A stretch of DNA of 64,000 nt, taken from the NCBI RefSeq assembly GCF_000764205.1, contig NZ_JQDZ01000041.1, forward strand, positions 1 to 64,000, written 5' to 3'. The notes under the pieces are model-generated. The model made no database searches and was not told where the DNA came from. It was given only the letters and a program-made list of their open reading frames with translations. How positions within the stretch are numbered: the stretch's first letter is position 1; each line of letters starts with the position of its first letter. Of the stretch, positions 56,495 to 64,000 are shown in pieces. Both the position numbers and the translations under genes were made by a program. This DNA is from Thalassotalea sp. ND16A. GTDB taxonomy: Bacteria; Pseudomonadota; Gammaproteobacteria; Enterobacterales; Alteromonadaceae.

Positions 56495-59096
56495 AAGAGT
56501 TGGATTCCAAGAAGTCATTGGCGAATTTCTGTAGAACTCCGCCGGCGGCATAAACAGAAACTTCTTCAGCAGTATCTAAACGACATTTCACTGGAATTTC
56601 TATTACTTCGCCATTACGACGAGTCATTATCACAGTCATTGCTGCACCTGGTGCAGTAGAACCCGTAACATCGTAAGTTTCAGTACCATCAATGTGGTAA
56701 GTATGACGAGTCTCATCGTTAGTAAATTCAAGTGGTAATACCCCCATGCCTACTAAGTTAGTACGGTGAATACGTTCAAAGCCTTCAGAAACAATCACTT
56801 CAACACCGGCTAGGCGGACTCCTTTTGCCGCCCAGTCACGTGAAGAGCCCTGACCGTAGTCAGCACCCGCGATAATGATCAATGGCTGCTTGCGTTCCAT
56901 ATAGGTTTCAATTGCTTCCCACATACGTGATTCAGTACCTTCTGGCTCGATACGAGCTAGAGAGCCTTGTTTTACTGCACCGTTATCATCTTTACACATT
57001 TCGTTAAATAATTTCGGATTGGCAAAAGTCGCACGTTGCGCAGTTAAGTGATCGCCACGATGGGTTGCGTATGAATTAAAGTCAGCTTCTGGTAAGCCCA
57101 TTTTATCTAAATAAGCACCCGCAGCACTGTTTAATTGAATCGCGTTAGACGGCGATAAATGATCGGTAGTGATGTTATCACCAAGGACGGCGAGTGGTCG
57201 CATACCTTTCATTGTACGTTCACCCGCCAATGCACCTTCCCAGTACGGAGGGCGACGAATATAAGTACTTTTTTCATCCCAGTCGTATAATGGACTTTCA
57301 GCTGGCTCAAACGCACCTAAATCGAACATTGGCGTGTAGATTTTTTTGAACTGCTCAGGTTTAACACTTGCCGCGACAATGGCATCGATTTCTTCATCGC
57401 TTGGCCAAATATCTTTCAAGATGATGTCGTTACCGTTTTGATCTTGCCCTAATACGTCTTTTTCAATATCAAAACGCATCGTACCAGCAATAGCGTAGGC
57501 TACCACTAATGGAGGAGATGCTAAGAACGCTTGTTTTGCGTATGGGTGAATACGACCATCAAAGTTACGGTTACCCGATAATACTGCCGTTGAGTATAAA
57601 TCACGGTCGATAACTTCTTGCTGAATTTTCGGATCTAGCGCACCACTCATACCGTTACAGGTAGTACATGCGTAACCGACAATACCAAAACCTAATTTTT
57701 CCATTTCAGGCAATAAACCTGAGTCTTCTAAATAAAGTTTTGCGACTTTTGAACCCGGAGCAAATGATGATTTAACCCAAGGTTTACGTACCAGGCCTAA
57801 CTCGTTAGCACGTTTAGCAACAAGACCTGCAGCAACAACGTTACGTGGGTTTGAAGTATTCGTACATGACGTAATAGCAGCAATAATTACTGCGCCATCA
57901 GGCATTTGACCTTGTTCTTCTTGTGCTTTACAAGCGTCTAAACCTTTAGCAATGTCTTTCGCTGCTAAATCAGCCGTCGCTAAACGACGATGCGGATTAG
58001 ACGGACCGGCTAAGTTACGACATACCGTAGATAAATCAAATTCGATAACACGAGGGTATTGTGCTTCAACTAAGTCGTCAGCCCACAAACCTGTGTGCTT
58101 GGCGTACGTTTCAACTAAGGCTACTTGCTCTGGCTCACGACCAGTGATCTTTAAGTAATCAATGGTTTGTTCATCGATGTAGAACATACCCGCTGATGCG
58201 CCATATTCTGGTGTCATGTTTGAGATAGTTGCTCTATCACCAATGGTTAAATCTTTAGTACCTTCACCGAAGAATTCTAAGTAGCTAGATACGACTTTTT
58301 CATTACGCAAGAATTCAGTGATCGCTAAGACCATATCGGTAGCAGTTATCCCGGGTTGGCGTTTACCGGTTAACTTGACACCAATGATGTTTGGCAGACG
58401 CATCATCGATGGACGACCAAGCATCACCGTTTCAGCTTCCAGGCCACCTACACCAATGGCAATAACACCTAAGGCATCAATATGGGGCGTATGGCTATCG
58501 GTACCAACACACGTATCAGGGAAAGCAACACCATCACGAGCCTGAATAACTGGCGACATTTTCTCTAAGTTGATTTGATGCATAATGCCGTTACCGGCAG
58601 GGATCACATCAACGTTTTTAAATGCAGTTTTAGTCCACTCGATAAAGTGAAAACGCTGTTCATTACGGCGGTCTTCAATTGAGCGGTTTTTATCAAAGGC
58701 TTCAGGGTCAAAACCCGGCGCTTCTACGGCTAATGAATGATCAACAATAAGTTGTGTTGGTACAACCGGGTTAACTTTTGCCGGATCGCCACCTTGATCA
58801 GCGATAGCGTCACGAAGACCCGCTAAATCAACTAATGCGGTTTGACCTAAGATATCATGACAAACCACGCGAGCTGGATACCAGGGAAAATCCAGATCTT
58901 GCTTGCCATCAATAATTTGTTTTAAAGAATCGGTTAGTGTTTCAGGGCTACAGCGGCGTACTAATTGTTCAGCTAATACACGTGAGGTATAAGGCAGTTT
59001 TGCGTAGCTACCCGGGGTAATTGCTTCAACCGCTGCACGCGTATCGAAGAAATCTATATTGGCACCAGGTAGAGGCTTGCGGTATTCATAGTTCAT
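56493..59096 (-). CDS. acnD: 2-methylcitrate dehydratase AcnD (Fe/S-dependent)
   Basis: An 867-aa aconitase-family enzyme. The 4Fe-4S ligands are in ITSCTNTSNP and YACTTCNGMSG. The swivel domain contains GADYGQGSSRDWAAKG. DTCVGTDSHTPH is a further aconitase hallmark. AcnD dehydrates 2-methylcitrate and needs PrpF, which is encoded next; no PrpD is present. 175 bp separate it from prpC, with a hairpin at 59124-59147. Start ATG 59096 gives MNYEYRKPLPGANIDFFD, typical for AcnD. Confidence 0.96.
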   Translation of the reverse strand: MNYEYRKPLPGANIDFFDTRAAVEAITPGSYAKLPYTSRVLAEQLVRRCSPETLTDSLKQIIDGKQDLDFPWYPARVVCHDILGQTALVDLAGLRDAIADQGGDPAKVNPVVPTQLIVDHSLAVEAPGFDPEAFDKNRSIEDRRNEQRFHFIEWTKTAFKNVDVIPAGNGIMHQINLEKMSPVIQARDGVAFPDTCVGTDSHTPHIDALGVIAIGVGGLEAETVMLGRPSMMRLPNIIGVKLTGKRQPGITATDMVLAITEFLRNEKVVSSYLEFFGEGTKDLTIGDRATISNMTPEYGASAGMFYIDEQTIDYLKITGREPEQVALVETYAKHTGLWADDLVEAQYPRVIEFDLSTVCRNLAGPSNPHRRLATADLAAKDIAKGLDACKAQEEQGQMPDGAVIIAAITSCTNTSNPRNVVAAGLVAKRANELGLVRKPWVKSSFAPGSKVAKLYLEDSGLLPEMEKLGFGIVGYACTTCNGMSGALDPKIQQEVIDRDLYSTAVLSGNRNFDGRIHPYAKQAFLASPPLVVAYAIAGTMRFDIEKDVLGQDQNGNDIILKDIWPSDEEIDAIVAASVKPEQFKKIYTPMFDLGAFEPAESPLYDWDEKSTYIRRPPYWEGALAGERTMKGMRPLAVLGDNITTDHLSPSNAIQLNSAAGAYLDKMGLPEADFNSYATHRGDHLTAQRATFANPKLFNEMCKDDNGAVKQGSLARIEPEGTESRMWEAIETYMERKQPLIIIAGADYGQGSSRDWAAKGVRLAGVEVIVSEGFERIHRTNLVGMGVLPLEFTNDETRHTYHIDGTETYDVTGSTAPGAAMTVIMTRRNGEVIEIPVKCRLDTAEEVSVYAAGGVLQKFANDFLESNS

Positions 59097-59123
59097 AAGT
59101 TAATCCACTATGTTTTTCAACAA

Positions 59124-59147
59124 TGGCGCATACTATATTATGCGCCA
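59124..59147 (-). other. Hairpin between prpC and acnD
   Basis: TGGCGCATA-(6 nt)-TATGCGCCA, 9-bp perfect stem, 28 bp upstream of the acnD start. No long T-run follows, so it may be an RNA-processing or stabilising structure rather than a terminator. Confidence 0.55.
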
Positions 59148-59271
59148 ATTATTAAATTTTATCTAAGTTTTAAGCAGGGGGTTTAATTCAATTTCAAGAT
59201 AGAAAATCTGCGCATAGTAAGCATATGTAATGATCTTCTAACGATGAAATAGGATTAAATAACAAGTCAAA

Positions 59272-60396
59272 TTATCGTTCGCTGATAGGACCAACAGTAC
59301 GTGGTTCTACACCGGTGTAATCTGCACTTGGACGGATAATACGGTTGTTATCACGTTGCTCCATTACATGAGCGGCCCAACCCGTTAAACGTGAACACAC
59401 AAAGATCGGTGTAAACAATTTAGTTGGAATACCCATAAAGTGGTAAGCAGATGCATGGAAAAAGTCAGCATTACAGAATAATTTTTTGGTGTCCCACATG
59501 TACTCTTCACAAGCAACCGAAATGTCGTAAAGTGATGCATCACCAAATTCTTGCGATAATTGCTCTGACCATTTTTTGATGATCACATTACGTGGATCTG
59601 AGGTACGGTAAACCGCATGACCAAAGCCCATAATTTTCTCTTTACGCTCAAGCATACCAGCCATTTGCTCTTTCGCGTCGCTCGGAGACTTGAATTTTTG
59701 GATCATCGCCATTGCCGCTTCGTTTGCACCACCGTGCAGTGGACCACGTAATGAACCAATGGCAGCAGTAACACATGAGTACATGTCAGAAAGCGTAGAG
59801 GCACAAACACGAGCGGTGAATGTTGAAGCATTAAACTCATGCTCTGCATATAAAATAAGAGATACATCAATGACACGACGGTGTAATTCAGACGGCGTTT
59901 TACCGGTAAGTAAACGTAAGAAATGACCACCAATTGAATCTTCATCGGTAACACAATCAATCTCAACACCATCGTGTGAGTAACGGTACCAGTAAGTCAT
60001 AATTGCCGGGAATGCCGCTAATAAACGGTTGGCCGCTTTATTTTGCTCAGAAAAATCAACTTCTGGCTCAATGTTGCCTAAAAAGGAAGCTCCGGTACGC
60101 ATCACATCCATTGGGTGTGCATCGGCTGGTATGTGTTGTAATACTTCTTTAAGTGATTGTGGTAAATCACGCATCGTTTTCAGTTCAGCTTTGTAAGCAT
60201 CGAGTTGCGCCTGGTTTGGTAACTCACCATTGAACAGCAAGTACGCGACTTCTTCAAAGGTAGCGTTATCGGCTAAATCGGATACATCGTAACCGCAATA
60301 GGTTAAACCAGAACCCGATTGACCTACGGTACATAATTTTGTTTCACCGGCACTTTGACCACGTAGACCTGCACCACCAATTTTTTTCTCACTCAT
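59272..60396 (-). CDS. prpC: 2-methylcitrate synthase
   Basis: A 374-aa citrate-synthase-family enzyme condensing propionyl-CoA with oxaloacetate. Catalytic His in GSLRGPLHGGANEA and in MGFGHAVYRTSDPR, and the Asp near NADFFHASAYHFMGIP, are present. The N-terminal KKIGGAGLRGQSAGETKLCTVG segment is PrpC-like (key part GAGLRGQSAG). It lies between prpB (56 bp upstream) and acnD. Annotated as methylcitrate rather than citrate synthase from length and gene context. Confidence 0.96.
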   Translation of the reverse strand: MSEKKIGGAGLRGQSAGETKLCTVGQSGSGLTYCGYDVSDLADNATFEEVAYLLFNGELPNQAQLDAYKAELKTMRDLPQSLKEVLQHIPADAHPMDVMRTGASFLGNIEPEVDFSEQNKAANRLLAAFPAIMTYWYRYSHDGVEIDCVTDEDSIGGHFLRLLTGKTPSELHRRVIDVSLILYAEHEFNASTFTARVCASTLSDMYSCVTAAIGSLRGPLHGGANEAAMAMIQKFKSPSDAKEQMAGMLERKEKIMGFGHAVYRTSDPRNVIIKKWSEQLSQEFGDASLYDISVACEEYMWDTKKLFCNADFFHASAYHFMGIPTKLFTPIFVCSRLTGWAAHVMEQRDNNRIIRPSADYTGVEPRTVGPISER

Positions 60397-60452
60397 AATA
60401 CTTTCCTTTCAATTTTTTATAATTCGTTAATTCGTTATGCAACAAACTGTAT

Positions 60453-61343
60453 TTATTTGTTTTTACCTTCAGAGAATAAGGCGTCGAGCTTTTGCTCGTA
60501 ATCGTGGTAGCCAAGGTAATCGTATAAGTCCATGCGCGTTTGCATGTTATCAATTACCGCTTTTTGATCGCCGTCGCTCAACAAGGTTTTATACACTAAC
60601 TCTGCAGCTTTGTTCATTGCACGGAACGCACTTAGTGGGTAAAGCACCATGGCACAGCCCCACTCGCCCAGTTGTTCTTTATTCCACAGCTCGGTTTGAC
60701 CAAACTCGGTAATGTTCGCCAATACTGGTACATCTAGAGCTGTGGTGAAGGCACGGTAGTGTTCTTCGGTTTTCACCGCTTCGGCGAAAATACCGTCGGC
60801 ACCAGCGGCCACGTAGGCTTTCGCACGTTCAAGGGCAGCTTCTAATCCTTCTTGAGCGAACGCATCGGTACGGGCCATGATGAAAAAGTCTTTATCGGTA
60901 CGGGCATCTACTGCCGCTTTGATGCGATCAACCATTTCTTGGGTGGAAACGATTTCTTTATTCGGACGGTGTCCACAACGTTTTTGCGCAACCTGATCTT
61001 CAATGTGAACCGCAGCGGCACCGGCTTTTTCCATATCACGAACGGTTTTCGCAATGTTAAATGCACCACCCCAACCGGTATCAATATCCACTAAAAGAGG
61101 CAAGCTAGATGCAGCAGTAATACGTTGTACATCGGCAATCACATCGTTTAATGAGGTCATGCCTAAGTCAGGTAAACCGTAAGATGCATTGGCAACACCA
61201 CCACCTGAAAGGTAAATAGCCTGATGACCTAATTGCTCAGCCATCATCGCACAATAAGCATTAATGGTACCTACGACTTGTAGCGGCTTGTTGTCTGTTA
61301 GTGCTTTACGAAATTTAGCACCTGGTGATAATTGTGTTGTCAT
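60453..61343 (-). CDS. prpB: 2-methylisocitrate lyase
   Basis: A 296-aa enzyme of the isocitrate lyase/PEP mutase superfamily that splits 2-methylisocitrate into pyruvate and succinate. The active-site KRCGHRPNK with its catalytic Cys, the Mg-binding [11 protein letters not shown] and [11 protein letters not shown] are intact. ATG 61343 is used because the upstream GTG at 61352 is too close to the AAGGAA site. It starts one base after the regulator's stop, so both are in one transcript. Confidence 0.97.
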   Translation of the reverse strand: MTTQLSPGAKFRKALTDNKPLQVVGTINAYCAMMAEQLGHQAIYLSGGGVANASYGLPDLGMTSLNDVIADVQRITAASSLPLLVDIDTGWGGAFNIAKTVRDMEKAGAAAVHIEDQVAQKRCGHRPNKEIVSTQEMVDRIKAAVDARTDKDFFIMARTDAFAQEGLEAALERAKAYVAAGADGIFAEAVKTEEHYRAFTTALDVPVLANITEFGQTELWNKEQLGEWGCAMVLYPLSAFRAMNKAAELVYKTLLSDGDQKAVIDNMQTRMDLYDYLGYHDYEQKLDALFSEGKNK

Positions 61344-61344
61344 A

Positions 61345-62028
61345 TTATTCACTTTCCTTTTCTAGTTTATTCTCGATATTTTTACGCGAAGCGGCGATAT
61401 GACGGCGCATTAACATTTCAGCTAATTCTCCATCTCTGTCGCTGATTGCGTACATGATTGCTTTGTGTTCATCGTATGCACGGGTTGCTCTTGGACTATT
61501 CATGCCAAACTGACAACGATACATACGAACCAGGTGATAAAGCTCACCACATAAAATTTTAATTAATTGCTCATTATGGCTGCCAAGGATCACCCGATAA
61601 TGGAAGTCTAAATCCCCTTCTTCCTGATAATAAGCAATACCATCTTTAAGCTGTTGATCATTCCCGTGAGCATTTAACACTTGTTGTAATTCAGCTATTT
61701 CATCATCTTGCATGTTTTGCGCAGCCAGACGACAGGCCATCCCCTCTAATGCTTCCCTTACCTGATAAATCTCCAATAACCCTTGCACCGAACACTCAAC
61801 AACACGTGAGCCAACATTGGCTTTACGCTCTATCAAATGACATTTTTCTAGACGGTTTAATGCTTCGCGCAGAGTGGAACGGCTTACTTGATATTTTTTC
61901 GCAAGTTCTGGTTCACTAATTTTACTGCCCGCTAAAATCTCACCCTCAACAATTTCATGTTGCATGGTTTCAAAAATTTTATCGGCAGTAGTAATGGGGG
62001 CTTGTCGAGCCGGATTTTTTAAATTCAT
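61345..62028 (-). CDS. GntR-family (FadR/FCD) regulator of the methylcitrate operon
   Basis: A 227-aa regulator with an N-terminal winged HTH ([20 protein letters not shown]) and a C-terminal FCD ligand-binding domain of six or seven helices; His and Asp/Arg residues around [11 protein letters not shown] fit the metal-containing FCD site. First gene of the prp operon and directly coupled to prpB. Two ATTGTCGACAAT-like palindromes flank the promoter just upstream. Inference: an autoregulated repressor released by a methylcitrate-pathway intermediate, replacing the sigma54-type PrpR of enterobacteria. Confidence 0.9.
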   Translation of the reverse strand: MNLKNPARQAPITTADKIFETMQHEIVEGEILAGSKISEPELAKKYQVSRSTLREALNRLEKCHLIERKANVGSRVVECSVQGLLEIYQVREALEGMACRLAAQNMQDDEIAELQQVLNAHGNDQQLKDGIAYYQEEGDLDFHYRVILGSHNEQLIKILCGELYHLVRMYRCQFGMNSPRATRAYDEHKAIMYAISDRDGELAEMLMRRHIAASRKNIENKLEKESE

Positions 62029-62079
62029 TTGATATTTTATTAACTTAACTATTTAGTTATCTTTAACTGATGTCGATAA

Positions 62080-62162
62080 ATTGTCGACACTTTGAATTTA
62101 CAATTAAGATAATACGCGGATAAATGTGTAAGTCAAGAGTATCGCCCTGCATTGTCGACAAT
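62080..62162 (-). promoter_or_regulatory. Promoter of the prp operon with two GntR-type operators
   Basis: On the minus strand a sigma70 promoter is visible: -35 TTGACT (62136-62131), 16-bp spacer, -10 TATTAT (62114-62109). ATTGTCGACAAT, a perfect palindrome, lies at 62151-62162 upstream of -35. AGTGTCGACAAT (11 of 12 matches) lies at 62080-62091 just downstream of the start point. Centres are 71 bp apart, compatible with repression by looping or blocking. A weaker ATTGTACGACAT is at 62213-62224. Confidence 0.75.
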
Positions 62163-62399
62163 TAGACTAAAGAACTAGAGAATAAAACTATTATTAATGG
62201 ATTGTCGCTCATATTGTACGACATACAAGCGTTTGAATAAATTCCCCCAAGGCAAGCCTTCTCGCTCTGGCTCGTCTTCACTGCGTGAAGTGGAGTAATT
62301 TATAAAATATAGCTTCGCTATAAACAACAAAGGTTAAAATTCATTAGTCATTTATATAGCAACGCCACGAAGTGGCATATATAGAAATGCGTAGCAGAT
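62163..62399. other. Intergenic region between spm-like gene and prp promoter
   Basis: It contains small hairpins, TATAGC-TTC-GCTATA (near 62310-62324) and GCCAC-GAA-GTGGC with flanking TATATA (62353-62383). The latter may end the downstream gene's transcript although no T-run follows. No ORF is supported. Confidence 0.5.
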
Positions 62400-63629
62400 C
62401 TATCCGAAGAACCAATAGCAAACGCCTATTCCAGCACAAATGCCACTGACATCAGCAATCAAGCCACAAGTGATGGCATGTCGAGAATAACGAATGCCGA
62501 CGCTGCCAAAATATACGGCCAGTACGTAGAAAGTTGTCTCGGTGGAGCCTTGCATGATCGAAGCCAATCTCCCGGCAAAAGAGTCGGCACCATGAGCATT
62601 CATCGTTTCAATCATCATCGCCCGAGAGCCTGAGCCACTTAGTGGTTTCATAAAAGCCGTGGGCAGTGCGTCTACAAAGCGGGTATCCCCGCCTAATAAC
62701 ACCACTAAATGGCGAATACTGTCGACAATCATCTCTAATGCACCGCTGGCTCTAAAAACACCAATGGCACACAGCATGGCTAACAGATAAGGGATAAGTT
62801 TAATGCTGACTTCGAAGCCTTCTTTCGCTCCGACAATAAATTGATCGTAGACATTCACTTTTTTTAAGTGGGCAATAGTCAGAAAACTGATAAGTACCGA
62901 GATGATTAAAAAGTTCCCCATTAAGGAGGACTGCGCGGTCAATTGCGCGGCACTTAACTGTACTAAATAAATAACCAGTGACGCAATCAATGCCATTGCC
63001 GCACTCAAATACAGCAGAATGACGCCTTTATATAACTTTATCCGTTGAAACAATGCCACCGACACCAAACCTGCCAGGGTTGAGGCAAAAGTTGCCAATA
63101 AAATAGGGATAAACACATCAGTAGCAACTGCAGCACCTTGTTGCGCCCGATAAACAAAAACACTGATCGGGAACAAGGTTACCGAGGAAGTATTCAACAC
63201 CAGGAATAAAATCTGGGCGTTACTGGCAGTATCTTTTTTTGGGTTAATGCTTTGTAAATCGGCCATGGCTTTTAAGCCTAAAGGTGTGGCGGCATTGTCC
63301 AGGCCTAAAAAATTAGCCGATAAGTTCATGGTAATGGAACCAAATGCCGGATGATCTTTTGGTACCTCTGGCATTAGTCTTGAGAATAATGGTGAAATGG
63401 CATGGGCAATTTTATCTACCACCCCACCACTTTGTGCAATTTTCATCATTCCCAGCCAAAAACTTAATATTCCAATTAACCCTATCGCAATTTCAACCGT
63501 CACTTTCGACATTGAAATAATGCTGGTGAGCAACTGTTCAAAAATGACATGATTGCCAAGTACTAGCCATTGGTAAACAGAGACGATAAAGGCAATGAAA
63601 AAAAAGAACAGCCAAATGATATTTAACAT
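62400..63629 (-). CDS. Fused SpmA-SpmB-type nucleoside-recognition-domain membrane protein
   Basis: A 409-aa polytopic inner-membrane protein with about ten membrane segments. The first half matches SpmA (LSANFLGLDNAATPLGLKAM; LFLVLNTSSVTLFPISV). The second half matches SpmB (FMKPLSGSGSRAMMIE; SIMQGSTETTFYVLAVYFG). In spore formers these are two separate spore-maturation proteins; a fused form is known in non-sporulating gammaproteobacteria, where its role is unknown, possibly transport. Monocistronic. Confidence 0.88.
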   Translation of the reverse strand: MLNIIWLFFFFIAFIVSVYQWLVLGNHVIFEQLLTSIISMSKVTVEIAIGLIGILSFWLGMMKIAQSGGVVDKIAHAISPLFSRLMPEVPKDHPAFGSITMNLSANFLGLDNAATPLGLKAMADLQSINPKKDTASNAQILFLVLNTSSVTLFPISVFVYRAQQGAAVATDVFIPILLATFASTLAGLVSVALFQRIKLYKGVILLYLSAAMALIASLVIYLVQLSAAQLTAQSSLMGNFLIISVLISFLTIAHLKKVNVYDQFIVGAKEGFEVSIKLIPYLLAMLCAIGVFRASGALEMIVDSIRHLVVLLGGDTRFVDALPTAFMKPLSGSGSRAMMIETMNAHGADSFAGRLASIMQGSTETTFYVLAVYFGSVGIRYSRHAITCGLIADVSGICAGIGVCYWFFG

Positions 63630-64000
63630 ACTGATTACAACTACATTTTTATTATTCTAGCTACCATAACATAACAACAGCCCTTGGTTAACAGTTGCGT
63701 TTGAGGCAAATTATTTTGATTCATCCCCTCAATATCGGGCTGTTGATAAATTGTGCAAAAGATGTACAAAAGCTATTCACCAATTGTGGACAGACCACTC
63801 AAACTAATGCGCAAACCATTGTTTTAAAAAGATTAAAAATTAATTTTATTTTTTTCACAAATCGACTGGATTTTAACCATTGATACACTACAATTATTAA
63901 TTCAAGCAGTGATTTACTTCGAGTTAACTTGCACAAATTAGAGTTAATTGGCAGAAATTTATTCCCTTGAATTTATTAGCGCAGGCTCAACCTATTGAGC
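63630..64000. other. Intergenic region at the right window edge
   Basis: AT-rich sequence upstream of the spm-like gene. It must contain that gene's promoter, but I see no convincing motif. A 62-aa ORF (63695-63883, plus) has no recognisable features and poor composition for a gene. No repeat or RNA structure stands out. Confidence 0.5.

Noticed and set aside
56268-56534. 88-aa plus-strand ORF between prpF and acnD
   Set aside because: It is antisense to an operon and runs through the palindromic repeat; the minus-strand frame there (56264-56551) is likewise a shadow.
63740-63800. Replication origin or DnaA-box cluster
   Set aside because: TTGTGGACA and GTTGATAAATTG only loosely resemble DnaA boxes, and no dnaA, dnaN or gidA is near.
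63695-63883. 62-aa ORF at the right edge
   Set aside because: No recognisable motif, no good ribosome binding site and gene-unlike composition.

Overview
The window looks like chromosomal DNA of a marine gammaproteobacterium of the Alteromonadales, most likely Colwelliaceae (Colwellia/Thalassotalea-like). This is an inference from protein content (pheS-pheT-ihfA, msrC-X-proQ-prc, the large NAD-GDH, the AcnD/PrpF methylcitrate branch, fused SpmAB, CcoG), the moderately AT-rich composition and the many small palindromic intergenic repeats. No search was run. I see no rRNA, tRNA, CRISPR array or prophage.

Layout: 1-114 is the end of an IS3-like insertion sequence, abutting a DUF2937 gene. 682-5395 is a three-gene operon for a flavoprotein with iron-sulfur domains plus a two-subunit 2-oxoacid:ferredoxin oxidoreductase. 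5481-9158 (minus) is the pheS-pheT-ihfA operon, followed on the same strand by a NatAB-like ABC exporter (9339-11325). 11583-19026 is housekeeping and peptidase content: secreted M28 peptidase, asnB, fumC, a small membrane protein, a carboxymuconolactone-decarboxylase-like protein and a lipoprotein M19 dipeptidase. 19342-27975 is a tandem universal stress protein and a ten-gene Mrp-type cation/proton antiporter operon. It has three antiporter-like large subunits and two small membrane proteins, one of 53 aa that simple ORF length cut-offs miss.

28303-34303 (minus) holds pyrD and the 1610-aa NAD-dependent glutamate dehydrogenase. 34613-41596 (minus) is a DUF1302-DUF1329-YCF48-MMPL cluster that looks like an envelope transport module of unknown substrate. 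41980-51519 (minus) carries pepN, nhaC, prc, proQ, an unknown acidic protein, msrC, a SIMPL-domain protein and a DUF2057 protein. ccoG (minus) and a MocR-type regulator (plus) diverge at 53.1-53.2 kb. 55107-62028 (minus) is a complete methylcitrate locus: GntR regulator, prpB, prpC, acnD, prpF. Its promoter is flanked by two ATTGTCGACAAT-like operators. 62400-63629 encodes a fused SpmA-SpmB-type membrane protein.

The least ordinary elements are: a 127-bp tandem array at 54668-55167 that repeats the 3' end of prpF nearly four times; the expanded Mrp operon, whose third large subunit lacks the usual channel lysine and whose distal part has a different base composition; the KorAB plus flavoprotein module in a presumably aerobic bacterium; the DUF1302/DUF1329/YCF48/MMPL cluster; and several families of intergenic hairpin repeats, one with an apparent compensatory base change.
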